A stretch of DNA of 64,000 nucleotides from Krasilnikoviella flava (GTDB lineage Bacteria; Actinomycetota; Actinomycetes; Actinomycetales; Cellulomonadaceae), in contig NZ_FUZQ01000002.1 in NCBI RefSeq assembly GCF_900167525.1, positions 558,001-622,000 of the forward strand. Direction: 5' to 3'. The position numbers and the translations under genes were made by a program. Of the stretch, positions 19,228 to 27,505 are shown piece by piece. The notes under the pieces were generated by a model. The model was not told where the DNA came from. It worked only from the letters and a program-made list of their open reading frames with translations, and did no database searches. How positions within the stretch are numbered: the first letter of the stretch is position 1; each line of letters starts with the position of its first letter.

Positions 19228-20380
19228 GTGGAGTGAGACAAGTTTCGGGCACCTCGGCGAGATATTCGACGGGCCGCACGCGACACCTACCCGTCGAAGC
19301 GTCGGACCATACTTCCTCAACATCTCGAGTCTTCAGAATGGTCGCCTAAACCTCAGCGAGTCAGACCATGTGTCCCCTGAAGATTTTGCGATGTGGACCA
19401 GGCGCGTGACGCCGGTGGAAGGAGATCTTCTCTTCTCATATGAGACTCGCCTTGGCGATGCCGCACTCATGCCGGGCGGCGTGCAAGCGTGCCTTGGTCG
19501 CCGGATGGCACTGCTTCGCCCGGACCGCGAGGTGGCCGACCCTCGGTATCTCCTCTATATGTACCTCGGCCCCCAGTTTCAGCGGACCATCGAGCAGAAC
19601 ACGATTCACGGTGCGACCGTTGAGCGGATCTCGCTGAAGACGATGGGTTCGTGGCCGGTACGTCTCCCCGACTTACGGGAACAGCGCGCGATCGCCGAGG
19701 TCCTGGGCGCCCTCGACGACAAGATCGCGGCCAATGCCCGCCTCGCCGCGACTGCTGACGAACTCGTCGGCGAGCTCTACCAGCGAGCCCTCGAAGCGGG
19801 CGATTGTCGGACCGGCTGGTTCTTTGACTTCTTCACCGTTGCGTTCGGCTCCGCCTTTAAAGGTGAGTTCTTTTCCGATCGTGGAGCGGGCCGGCCGCTC
19901 ATCCGGATTCGCGATCTCAAGACCTTTTCGCCACAGGTGTGGACCAGCGAAACTCGCGCCGACGAGACGATCGTCAGGCCCGGCGACGTCGTCGTCGGGA
20001 TGGACGCGGACTTTACGCCGACACCGTGGCTCGGGAGCGAGGGACTGTTGAACCAGCGGGTCTGTGTCGTGTCGTCGGCGCACTCGCGAGCGTTCACTCT
20101 CGAAGCTATCCGTGGGCCGATCGCGTTCATTGAGGGGCACAAGTCCGGGACCACGGTGATCCATCTGAACAAGAGCGATCTTACCGAGACACGGGTTGTG
20201 ATCCCGGGCGAGGCGGCCGCTCGCCGGTTCGATGCCGAGGCTCAGGGCGTGCTCGACACTCGGGTGAACGCAGCGGCCGAAGCGGGCCGGCTCGCATTGC
20301 TGCGCGACGCCCTGCTCCCGCAGCTCATGTCGGGCAGTCTGCGTGTCCGTAAGGCTCGGGAGGTCGTGGATGCCCTATGA
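19220..20380 (+). CDS. hsdS: Type I restriction-modification specificity subunit HsdS
   Basis: A 386-aa DNA-recognition subunit with the two-half layout: a first target-recognition domain (about residues 1-150), a conserved helix (LPDLREQRAIAEVLGALDDKIAANARLAATADELVGELYQRAL), a second recognition domain (about 205-330) and a second helix (AAEAGRLALLRDALLPQLMSGSLRV). It directs HsdM and HsdR to one bipartite target. The sequence, above all its first third, is visibly less GC-rich than its neighbours (ATATTCG, GATCTTCTCTTCTCATATGAGAC), as expected for exchanged recognition modules. It starts at GTG within the hsdM end and overlaps the next gene by 11 nt. Confidence 0.92.
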   Translation: MREWSETSFGHLGEIFDGPHATPTRRSVGPYFLNISSLQNGRLNLSESDHVSPEDFAMWTRRVTPVEGDLLFSYETRLGDAALMPGGVQACLGRRMALLRPDREVADPRYLLYMYLGPQFQRTIEQNTIHGATVERISLKTMGSWPVRLPDLREQRAIAEVLGALDDKIAANARLAATADELVGELYQRALEAGDCRTGWFFDFFTVAFGSAFKGEFFSDRGAGRPLIRIRDLKTFSPQVWTSETRADETIVRPGDVVVGMDADFTPTPWLGSEGLLNQRVCVVSSAHSRAFTLEAIRGPIAFIEGHKSGTTVIHLNKSDLTETRVVIPGEAAARRFDAEAQGVLDTRVNAAAEAGRLALLRDALLPQLMSGSLRVRKAREVVDAL

Positions 20381-21308
20381 GCTCGCGGATCGGCTCGTCG
20401 TTGGTGTCGCGTCGAGCGCGCTGTTCGACCTGGCGGAGTCGGACGCCGTCTTCCGAGCGCAGGGAGAGGAGGCGTACCGGCTCCATCAGGAGGCGCACAT
20501 CGATGACACTCTGAAGCCGGGGGTGGCGTTTCCGTTCCTCCAACGGCTCCTTGCACTGAATGACCTGAGGCCGGATGACGCGCTCGTCGAGGTCATCGTG
20601 CTGTCGAAGAACGACCCGTCGACGGGGCTGCGCGTGATGCGGTCGATCGCCACGCACGGGCTGGCGATCACGCGGTCGGTATTCACCCAGGGGAAGGCCC
20701 CGTACGACTACATCCCGGCGCTGGACATGTCGCTGTTCCTGTCCGGAGACCCGGCCGACGTCCGTGCGGCGGTCGACTTGGACCTCCCAGCGGGACAGGT
20801 GCTCAGCTCGTCGGCGGCGACCGAGGACGACGGACACGAGCTGAGGATCGCCTTCGACTTCGACGGCGTCCTCGCGGCGGACGACTCGGAGCGCATCTAC
20901 CAGGGCGGGGGCATCGAGAAGTTCCGGGAGTACGAGCAGCAGCATCAGGCGATCCCGCTGAATCCTGGACCGCTCAGCGGATTCCTCCGGGACGTCAACC
21001 GCATCCAGGCGGTCGAGTCACAGGTGCGCGACGCGGACCCGACCTACCAGCCTAGGCTCCGGGTCTCGATCGTCACGGCCCGGAATGCACCGGCCCACGA
21101 GCGGGCGGTGCGGACGCTCCAGCAGTGGGGCGTGACCGTCAACGACGCGTTCTTCCTCGGCGGCATCGACAAGGGGCGGATCCTCGAGGTCATGCGTCCG
21201 CACATCTTCTTCGATGACCAGGAGGCGCATCTGCTCTCGACGGCGGCCTTCGCGCCGAGCGTGCACGTCCCGTACGGGGTGACGAACCAGGCGTCCGACG
21301 TCAGCTGA
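20370..21308 (+). CDS. Cytosolic 5'-nucleotidase-like protein (cN-I/PF06189 type) in the hsd operon
   Basis: A 312-aa protein like the 5'-nucleotidase family that includes cytosolic nucleotidase cN-I. The phosphatase loop IAFDFDGVLAADDSERIY holds the paired Asp of HAD enzymes; SIVTARNAPAHERAVRTLQQWGV and FLGGIDKGRILEVMRPHIFFDDQ supply the later motifs, including the final Asp pair. It would dephosphorylate nucleoside monophosphates. The ATG at 20370 has GGGAGGT before it and overlaps hsdS by 11 nt, so it is a true operon member. It also overlaps the convergent Abi gene by 8 nt. A defence role such as nucleotide depletion is inference from location. Confidence 0.82.
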   Translation: MPYELADRLVVGVASSALFDLAESDAVFRAQGEEAYRLHQEAHIDDTLKPGVAFPFLQRLLALNDLRPDDALVEVIVLSKNDPSTGLRVMRSIATHGLAITRSVFTQGKAPYDYIPALDMSLFLSGDPADVRAAVDLDLPAGQVLSSSAATEDDGHELRIAFDFDGVLAADDSERIYQGGGIEKFREYEQQHQAIPLNPGPLSGFLRDVNRIQAVESQVRDADPTYQPRLRVSIVTARNAPAHERAVRTLQQWGVTVNDAFFLGGIDKGRILEVMRPHIFFDDQEAHLLSTAAFAPSVHVPYGVTNQASDVS

Positions 21309-22284
21309 GCAGCGTCGTCCAGGCAATCGGCGCGCCTAGGTCACCGAGGGTCACGACGTCGTCGGCCGGAAAAGTGTCGAGGTGTTCGCGGAGACGACGG
21401 TTCCACGTCGACGTCGGATCGATTGCCCGCATCAGGTGGGACGTGACCGCGAGGATCGGATAGACACGGCCCAGGCTGCGGGCGTCAAACTTCGCGAGAT
21501 AACGGAGCCTGTCGATGTGTCCGAGGCGCTTCGTGCTGATCTGTTCGACGAAATTGCGGTTCCACAGTCGTGCGTGATGTGCACAGGTGTTGCGCGCGAT
21601 GTTCAGCGATTGCAACCAGTTCCCGAGGATGCGACCGTCGCCGCGCCCCTCGGCGTCGAGCAGGCCGAGGCGCGCAGCGACGGTGTCGCGATCAGCCCGT
21701 CGAGCCCCGTGGAAGAGGATCGACATCGAGCCGAAGTCGAGCACCTCGACAGCGACCCAGATGGGGATGTCGCCGTCGTACTTGTCCTGGAAGTGCTTGA
21801 CGAAGTCCTCGGAAGAGCGGCCGAGGTGTTCCTCGTACTTTGCGAGCCACCGGGCGTGGCCCGACGGTTCATCGGGCCGGGAGGGCTTGGGCCGGGTGAA
21901 TCGTCCGTCGAGGTGCGCAGCCTCGCGGTACGCATACGCCGAGTGCTTGCCGAGTACGTACGCGAGCTCGACCCGGACGGCGACCTCGACGCGTTCCAGT
22001 GCGTCCATGAGCAGAAGCTTGAGCCGGCGGTCGAAATCGTAGAGGCGGAGGACCTGGTCGAGCGTGGTCCCTGCGCGCACCTCGCTCCTGCGGACGGCGT
22101 GACCTGATGATTCGGACGCATCGTCGTCGATGATCCGGTACGGGTACCAGTAGCCGCTCAGTCGGTAGTAGCCGATCCGTTCCACCGCCCAGAGGCAGGT
22201 AGCCATGTCGGCTTCGATGCCGCGTTCGAGGAGGAGGCGCGCCTGCTCGTCGAAGGACCGGTAAGGCTTGCTGTAGGTGACCAT
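21301..22284 (-). CDS. Abi_2 family (AbiD/AbiF-type) HEPN abortive-infection protein
   Basis: A 327-aa protein. Early segment AVERIGYYRLSGYWYPYRI (about residues 33-51) and late segment NIARNTCAHHARLWNRNF are the two hallmarks of Abi_2/AbiF proteins. The late one contains the HEPN ribonuclease pattern: R231 followed by H236 (RNTCAH). It therefore probably cleaves RNA and stops growth upon phage infection. A separate promoter and a leader hairpin precede it, suggesting control by its own 5' RNA. It lies in the type I RM island, on the opposite strand, convergent with the nucleotidase. The ATG at 22284 has GGAGGGCG. Confidence 0.88.
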   Translation of the reverse strand: MVTYSKPYRSFDEQARLLLERGIEADMATCLWAVERIGYYRLSGYWYPYRIIDDDASESSGHAVRRSEVRAGTTLDQVLRLYDFDRRLKLLLMDALERVEVAVRVELAYVLGKHSAYAYREAAHLDGRFTRPKPSRPDEPSGHARWLAKYEEHLGRSSEDFVKHFQDKYDGDIPIWVAVEVLDFGSMSILFHGARRADRDTVAARLGLLDAEGRGDGRILGNWLQSLNIARNTCAHHARLWNRNFVEQISTKRLGHIDRLRYLAKFDARSLGRVYPILAVTSHLMRAIDPTSTWNRRLREHLDTFPADDVVTLGDLGAPIAWTTLLS

Positions 22285-22304
22285 CGCCCTCCTACAAATG
22301 AAGA

Positions 22305-22350
22305 CCAGCCCGTGCCCGACCGAGGTCGGGCAGAGGGGCTGGCCGTGATG
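22305..22350 (-). ncRNA. Structured leader or small RNA upstream of the Abi_2 gene
   Basis: A long hairpin: inner arms 22313-22321 and 22324-22332 (9 pairs), outer arms 22305-22311 and 22336-22342 (7 pairs), with a 1x3 internal loop. A transcript from the TTGACA/TACAGT promoter would begin about 22350 and fold at once; on the minus strand the stem is followed by TCTTCATTT, so it may also act as a terminator or attenuator. This resembles RNA-antitoxin plus HEPN-toxin layouts. The fold is visible; its role is inferred. Confidence 0.5.
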
Positions 22351-22356
22351 AGAGTT

Positions 22357-22387
22357 ACTGTACCTGGGCCCGCCGACGGAGTGTCAA
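22357..22387 (-). promoter_or_regulatory. Promoter of the Abi_2 gene/leader RNA
   Basis: On the minus strand, consensus TTGACA (22387-22382) is followed after 19 nt by TACAGT (22362-22357). A 9-nt inverted repeat (ACCTGGGCC at 22362-22370, GGCCCAGGT at 22431-22439) brackets the promoter and reaches the hipA stop codon. Confidence 0.6.
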
Positions 22388-22438
22388 GGTGCTTGTACTG
22401 TTCGAGGGCAAGGCGACATCGAGGGCTGACGGCCCAGG

Positions 22439-23674
22439 TCACCGACGCGACGACCTGGCGATCCGTCCGGCCCGCTCGCGGAGCGCAGCTGGGACGTCGG
22501 CGTGGACGTCGAGCTCGGACGCCGAGCCGACGGCGTCGGTGACGGCTTCGGCCGTGGCGACGACGACGGCCCGGGCGTCATCGGCCCGCATGCCCCACGA
22601 CTCGGCCTCGAGCACCAGGTCGCCACCGGTGATGAGGTCCAGCCTGTTCTTGCCGGCGATCGCCATGCCGGAGTGCCGGTAGTCGGCGGACACGAGGAAC
22701 ACCGGAGCCGTGTCATACAGGGGCGCGACGCCGTACGACGCCTCCTGGTCGATCGTGAACGAGTAGTTCTTCGCGTGCGCGTCACCGTTGCCGATGACGA
22801 CGTTGAAGGTCACCTGGCGCAGCAGGTCGCGGAGGAGTTCGCTCGGGTCGACCGCCTCGGCAGCTGCCTGGCGGGCGACGGTCGCCAGCCGGCCCGGCCC
22901 CGTTCCCGAGCCTTCGTACTTGTCCACGGCGGCGAGCCCGAGGGCCTGGGCGAGGTCCTCCTGGTGGAGCCGACTCCCGTCGGCCCGGTCGAATCTCTCC
23001 ACAACGATGGCCTCGCGCCCGCCCAGGGTGACGAGCTCCGACCGCGCTGCGGGAATACCCGCCGCGCGTGCGAGCCCGAGCGTCCAGTGCTCGAGCTGCA
23101 CCAGGTGCGGAACGCCGGTCGCACCCCAGGGCTCGGGCTTGATCAGGTGGGTCGACATCGCGCCGTCAGCGGGCCAGGCCCACCCCGTCGACGTGCGGTG
23201 CAGCAGGACCTTGGCCTGGATCCCGCCCAGCGACGCGGTGACCGCGAGTCCGTCCGGCGGCTCGAGGGTCGGCAGGTCGGCCACGATCCGCGCGACCTCG
23301 GCGTCGTCGAGCGGCCGGAGGTGCCCGTCGGTGGGTTCCGCGCCCTCGGGGAGGAGCTGGACGGCTCCGGCGCACTCGGCGCCGACGTGCGACAGGAGGC
23401 CGAACGTGTCGCCCGGGCGCACGTGATGCTCGCGCTCCAGGGCGGCACGGGCGGCGCCCTCCGGGAGCAGGTTGTCCAGGAACCGTTCGAGCTCGGGGCC
23501 CTCGACGCGACGCTCGGTGAGCGGGAGGGACAGCGACAGCGGCCGGCTGCCCTCGCCCCAGCGCCCGAGGGCGCTCGTCGCGAACCGGAGCCGGAGGCGT
23601 CCGTTGCGCAGGCGGCGGACCTCGCCGAGCTCCTCACCCCGGAGGAACATCGTGAGTGCGGCGACCACGGTCAT
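22439..23674 (-). CDS. hipA: HipA-family Ser/Thr kinase toxin
   Basis: A 411-aa HipA-like protein. The N-domain (TMFLRGEELGEVRR, RPLSLSLPLTERRVEGPELERFLDNLLPEG) is followed by the phosphate loop SLGGIQAKVLL and the kinase core: VERFDR, LHQEDLAQALGL, and GNGDAHAKNYS with catalytic D298 and N303, then APLYDTAPV. Active-site residues look intact. HipA kinases phosphorylate translation factors (GltX in E. coli) and cause growth arrest. The ATG overlaps the hipB stop (ATGA, 23671-23674), as in other hipBA pairs. It is in the RM island, so it may stabilise it or take part in defence. Confidence 0.9.
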   Translation of the reverse strand: MTVVAALTMFLRGEELGEVRRLRNGRLRLRFATSALGRWGEGSRPLSLSLPLTERRVEGPELERFLDNLLPEGAARAALEREHHVRPGDTFGLLSHVGAECAGAVQLLPEGAEPTDGHLRPLDDAEVARIVADLPTLEPPDGLAVTASLGGIQAKVLLHRTSTGWAWPADGAMSTHLIKPEPWGATGVPHLVQLEHWTLGLARAAGIPAARSELVTLGGREAIVVERFDRADGSRLHQEDLAQALGLAAVDKYEGSGTGPGRLATVARQAAAEAVDPSELLRDLLRQVTFNVVIGNGDAHAKNYSFTIDQEASYGVAPLYDTAPVFLVSADYRHSGMAIAGKNRLDLITGGDLVLEAESWGMRADDARAVVVATAEAVTDAVGSASELDVHADVPAALRERAGRIARSSRR

Positions 23675-23937
23675 CCCTTCCCCTCGTCGCGGGGCTCGAC
23701 GGTGATCCGGGAACCGCGGGGCACCAGGACGATCTCGTAGCCGCATGCGCTCGCCAGCTCGATGACGGTGCCGCTCGCGACGGAGGCGCCACGTTCGAGG
23801 CGGGAGACCGTCGGGCGTGACGTCCCGGCGGCCTCGGCCAGCTCGTCCTGACTCAGGAGCGCACGTTCCCGCGCGCGCTTGATCGCGGTCCCCAGGGCAG
23901 GGCCGGTGCGGGCGCGGAACCACGTCGGGGCGCTCAT
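23671..23937 (-). CDS. hipB: HipB-like antitoxin, Xre-type repressor
   Basis: An 88-aa helix-turn-helix protein: GTAIKRARERALLSQDELAEAAGTSRPTVSRLERG is a complete Xre domain (about residues 16-50), followed by a short strand tail (YEIVLVPRGSRITVE). It would bind HipA and repress the hipBA promoter. The downstream gene is coupled by 4 nt. An inverted pair of a 13-14 nt motif lies directly upstream of its ATG (from 23941), suitable for autoregulation. Confidence 0.88.
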   Translation of the reverse strand: MSAPTWFRARTGPALGTAIKRARERALLSQDELAEAAGTSRPTVSRLERGASVASGTVIELASACGYEIVLVPRGSRITVEPRDEGKG

Positions 23938-23940
23938 ATC

Positions 23941-24011
23941 TGATTCATATCAGGTCATGCCCCGCCATGCATCATTTTTGACGCATTCGCTGCTTGGCCC
24001 TGTATGAATCA
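23941..24011. promoter_or_regulatory. Candidate HipB operator pair
   Basis: TGATTCATATCAGG at 23941-23954 and its inverted near-copy at 23999-24011 (read on the minus strand TGATTCATACAGG) face each other in an AT-rich stretch between hipB and hsdR. Two half-sites that far apart suit looping or two dimers. Both hipBA and hsdR transcription could be affected. Confidence 0.5.
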
Positions 24012-24205
24012 CATCTGACACAGGCGCCGACCGACTGATGTGGCCGTCGCGCAGGTGGAGCAATGCAGCTGCGACCACACAGCCTGGAGAACCGACGACT
24101 TGATAAGGGTGATTACCGGCCGAAACTGCTGCTTAGGTCCGCTGGTTCGGCCACGATGGGTGCCGAGGACGACAGCCACGACCACCCGACCAGCACGGAG
24201 GACCA

Positions 24206-27200
24206 ATGCGACCGCACGAGGCCGACTGGGAGCAGCTCGCGCTCGACCACCTGGCCGAGCCGCTCGGCTGGCAGCCCCTGCGCGGGCAGCAGATCGTTCC
24301 CGGCGCGCTCTCGGACCTCGGGCATGCCAGCTACACGGCGCTCGGCGAGCAGCCGCAGCGCGAGGCGTGGTCCGAGCTCGCGATCCCGTCCCGGATGCGT
24401 GCTGCCGCGCGCCGCCTCAACCCCGACGTGCCGCGCGAGTACCTGGAGCAGGCGCTCGCGGAGATCCTCAGGCCGACGTCGCAGGACGCGATCACCGAGA
24501 ACAAGCGGATCCATGACGTCCTCGTCCAGGGCTACCGAATCGCGTACGTCGAGGACGGGCGTGAGCAGACCGCGACGGTGCGCCTCGTCTCGGCGCACGA
24601 GCACGAGAACGAGTGGCTCGCCGTCAACCAGGTCACCGTGGTCGACGGAGATGTCGAGCGACGCTTCGACGTCGTCCTCTACCTCAACGGGATGCCCGTG
24701 GTGATCGTCGAGCTGAAGAACGCAGGCTCGCCGCATGCCGACGTCGCCGCCGCGCACGCGCAGCTCACCACCTACGTCCGCGAGCTGCCGATGGCGTTCC
24801 GCTTCTGCGTGCTCACCGTCATCAGCGACGGCGTCGTCGCCAAGTACGGCACCCCGTTCACCCCGCTCAACCACTACGCGCCGTGGAACGTGGACGACGA
24901 CGGTCGGGTGGTCGGCCCTGACGGACGCCCGGAGGGCGACCGGCCGTTGCACCTGGTGCACGACGACGGGCTGCTCGGCGAGGTGGCGGCGCGCACGCCC
25001 CTGGAGGTCACCCTCGACGGCCTGTTCAACCCGGAACGCTTCGGTCAGCTGCTGCGGGGCTTCGTCGCCTTCGACGCGGACGAGGACGGGCTGCACAAGC
25101 GGGTCGCCAAGCCGCACCAGTACTTCGCCGTCACCAAGGCGGTCGCCGCGACCGCCGAGGCGGTCCGCGGGGACGGCAGGGCCGGCGTCGTGTGGCATAC
25201 GCAGGGCTCCGGGAAGTCGATGGAGATGGAGCTCTACGCCGCGGCGATCGGGCGGCATCCCGCGCTGGAGAACCCGACGATCGTCGTCATCACCGACCGC
25301 ACGGACCTGGACGACCAGCTCTTCCAGACGTTCGCCCGCTCCCAGCTGCTCGCCGAGCAGCCGCGCCAGGTCACGCGCCGCAGCGAGCTGCGCAGCGAGC
25401 TCGCGAACCGTGCCACCGGCGGTATCTACTTCACGACGCTGCAGAAGTTCGGGCTCACCGCCGAGGAGAAGCGCGCGGGCCGCAAGCACCCCGTGCTCTC
25501 CGAGCGGCGCAACGTCGTCCTCGTCGTCGACGAGGCGCACCGCAGCCACTACGACGACCTCGACGGCTACGCGTGGCACCTCAAGAACGCGCTGCCGAAC
25601 GCGACCCTGATCGCGTTCACCGGGACGCCGGTCACCGGCGAGCGGGACACGGAGGCCGTGTTCGGCGACGTCATCGACGTCTACGACCTCACCCGCGCGG
25701 TCGCCGACGGCGCGACGGTCCCGGTCTACTTCGAGTCGCGACTCGTCAAGGTCGCGTTCCCCGACGACGTCGACCCGGGCACGATCGACACCGCCGCGGA
25801 CGAGGCGACCGTCGGCCTCGACGACGCCGAGCGCGCCCGCATCGAGAAGTCGGTGGCCGTCGTCAACGCCGTCTACGGCGCCCCCGCCCGCCTGAAGACC
25901 CTGGCGGACGACCTGGTATCGCACTGGGAGCAGCGCAGGGACGCGGTCGCCGAGCTCGTGCGCCCGGCGACCGGAGCGCGAGTCGCGGCCGGCGGAGCCC
26001 CCGGCAAGGCGCTCGTCGTCGCCGGCACCCGGGAGATCTGCGCCCGGCTCTACGAGCAGATCGTGGCGCTGCGGCCCGAGTGGCACTCGGACGACGTCAC
26101 CCGCGGCAGGGTCAAGGTCGTGTACTCCGGCGACGCCGGGGACCAGCCGCCGATCGCCGACCACGTGCGACGCGACGGCGAGAACACCCTGATCAAGAAC
26201 CGGCTCAAGGACCCCGACGACGAGCTCGAGATCGTCATCGTCAAGGACATGCTCCTGACCGGGTTCGACGCCCCGCCGCTCCACACCCTGTATCTCGACC
26301 GACCGCTCCGCGGCGCACTGCTCATGCAGACCCTGGCGCGCGTGAACCGGACGTTCCGCGGCAAGGACGCCGGTCTGCTGGTCGCCTACGCTCCCGTCGC
26401 GGAGAACCTCGCGGCGGCGCTCGCGCAGTACACGGTGCGGGACCAGGCGGAGAAGCCCGTCGGGACACCGCTCGCGGAGGTCGCCGCCGCCACGCGCGAG
26501 CTCGTCCTGGCGCTGCGAGAGCTAGTCGAGCCCACCGGCTGGCGCACGCGACTCCGTGAGGCGGGGTCCGGCGGCCGTGCCTACATCGGCGTCGTGCTCG
26601 ATGTCGTGAGCTGGCTCCGCAGCCCGCGCACGCCGCAGAACCGTGTGCCTGCCGATTCCGACGCGGAGCCTGTCGGTGACACCTTCCGCCGTCGAGCACA
26701 GGCGCTCTCGCGTGCCTGGTCGGCGTCGGGTCGGCACGACTCGCTCGCCGACCTCGCGGACGAGGCGCGCTTCTACGAGGAGGTGCGGGTCTGGATGGGC
26801 AAGCTCGACGCCGAGGAGCGGCAGGCCAGTGGCCAGCCCATCCCCGAGGACGTGCAGCGCCTGCTCAACCAGTTGACGGCGACGTCGGTCGACGCGCGCG
26901 ACGTCGTCGACGTCTACGACGCGGCCGGCCTGGAGAGCCCCCGGCTCGACCAGCTCGACGGCGACTTCCTGGCGAAGGCCAAGGAGGCACCCCACCCGCA
27001 GATCACGATCGAGGCGCTGCGCGCCCTCGTCGTCGCCGAGGCCCGCGCCGCCACGGCCGGGAACCTGGTGCGGCGGCAGGCGTTCTCGGAGCGGCTGTCA
27101 CAGCTCATGCTCAAGTACACGAACGCGAACCTCACCTCGGCGGAGGTGATCGCGGCGCTCGTCGAGATGGCACGCGAGGTCGTGGCCGAGTCCGAGCGGG

Positions 27201-27505
27201 GGGCGAGGTTCGACCCGCCGCTCGGGCGCGACGAGCTCGCCGTCTACGACGCGGTCGCGCAGAACGAGTCCGCCGCACTGCTGCAGGGTGACGACAAGCT
27301 CGCGGAGATCGCGCGCGAGCTGATCGTGGTGCTCCGTCGCGACGTCAAGACCGACTGGACCGTGCGCGACGACGTGAAGGCGAAGTTGCGCTCGTCGATC
27401 AAGCGCCTGCTCATCAAGCACAAGTACCCGCCGGACCAGCAGCCCGAGGCCATCCGTCTCGTCATGGCACAGATGGAGGCCATGGCCCCGAGGTACGCGG
27501 CATGA
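24206..27505 (+). CDS. hsdR: Type I restriction endonuclease subunit HsdR
   Basis: A 1099-aa motor/nuclease subunit. The N-terminal PD-(D/E)xK nuclease shows D155 (RRFDVVLYLNG) and E169-x-K171 (VIVELKN). The translocase has Walker A HTQGSGKS with K337, ITDRTDLDDQLF, DEAH at 442-445 (VVDEAHRSHYDDL), and FTGTP; the second RecA domain includes GFDAPPLHTLYLDRP and QTLARVNRTF. The C-terminal helical part binds the methylase. All motifs look active. GGAGG lies before the ATG. It has its own upstream gap (268 nt) and is separated from hsdMS by the nucleotidase, Abi and hipBA genes; its stop overlaps an ATG (ATGA). Confidence 0.95.
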   Translation: MRPHEADWEQLALDHLAEPLGWQPLRGQQIVPGALSDLGHASYTALGEQPQREAWSELAIPSRMRAAARRLNPDVPREYLEQALAEILRPTSQDAITENKRIHDVLVQGYRIAYVEDGREQTATVRLVSAHEHENEWLAVNQVTVVDGDVERRFDVVLYLNGMPVVIVELKNAGSPHADVAAAHAQLTTYVRELPMAFRFCVLTVISDGVVAKYGTPFTPLNHYAPWNVDDDGRVVGPDGRPEGDRPLHLVHDDGLLGEVAARTPLEVTLDGLFNPERFGQLLRGFVAFDADEDGLHKRVAKPHQYFAVTKAVAATAEAVRGDGRAGVVWHTQGSGKSMEMELYAAAIGRHPALENPTIVVITDRTDLDDQLFQTFARSQLLAEQPRQVTRRSELRSELANRATGGIYFTTLQKFGLTAEEKRAGRKHPVLSERRNVVLVVDEAHRSHYDDLDGYAWHLKNALPNATLIAFTGTPVTGERDTEAVFGDVIDVYDLTRAVADGATVPVYFESRLVKVAFPDDVDPGTIDTAADEATVGLDDAERARIEKSVAVVNAVYGAPARLKTLADDLVSHWEQRRDAVAELVRPATGARVAAGGAPGKALVVAGTREICARLYEQIVALRPEWHSDDVTRGRVKVVYSGDAGDQPPIADHVRRDGENTLIKNRLKDPDDELEIVIVKDMLLTGFDAPPLHTLYLDRPLRGALLMQTLARVNRTFRGKDAGLLVAYAPVAENLAAALAQYTVRDQAEKPVGTPLAEVAAATRELVLALRELVEPTGWRTRLREAGSGGRAYIGVVLDVVSWLRSPRTPQNRVPADSDAEPVGDTFRRRAQALSRAWSASGRHDSLADLADEARFYEEVRVWMGKLDAEERQASGQPIPEDVQRLLNQLTATSVDARDVVDVYDAAGLESPRLDQLDGDFLAKAKEAPHPQITIEALRALVVAEARAATAGNLVRRQAFSERLSQLMLKYTNANLTSAEVIAALVEMAREVVAESERGARFDPPLGRDELAVYDAVAQNESAALLQGDDKLAEIARELIVVLRRDVKTDWTVRDDVKAKLRSSIKRLLIKHKYPPDQQPEAIRLVMAQMEAMAPRYAA

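Noticed and set aside
19220-20380. Prophage or integrative element carrying the lower-GC hsdS
   Set aside because: No integrase, transposase or attachment repeats were seen at the edges; lower GC is normal for exchangeable recognition domains.
22305-22342. CRISPR repeat unit
   Set aside because: There is a single hairpin and no spaced repeats. A leader RNA of the Abi gene explains it better.
15446-27505. BREX, DISARM or Druantia system
   Set aside because: No PglX, PglZ, BrxL, DrmA/B or DruE-like protein is present; hsdM, hsdS and hsdR are canonical type I.
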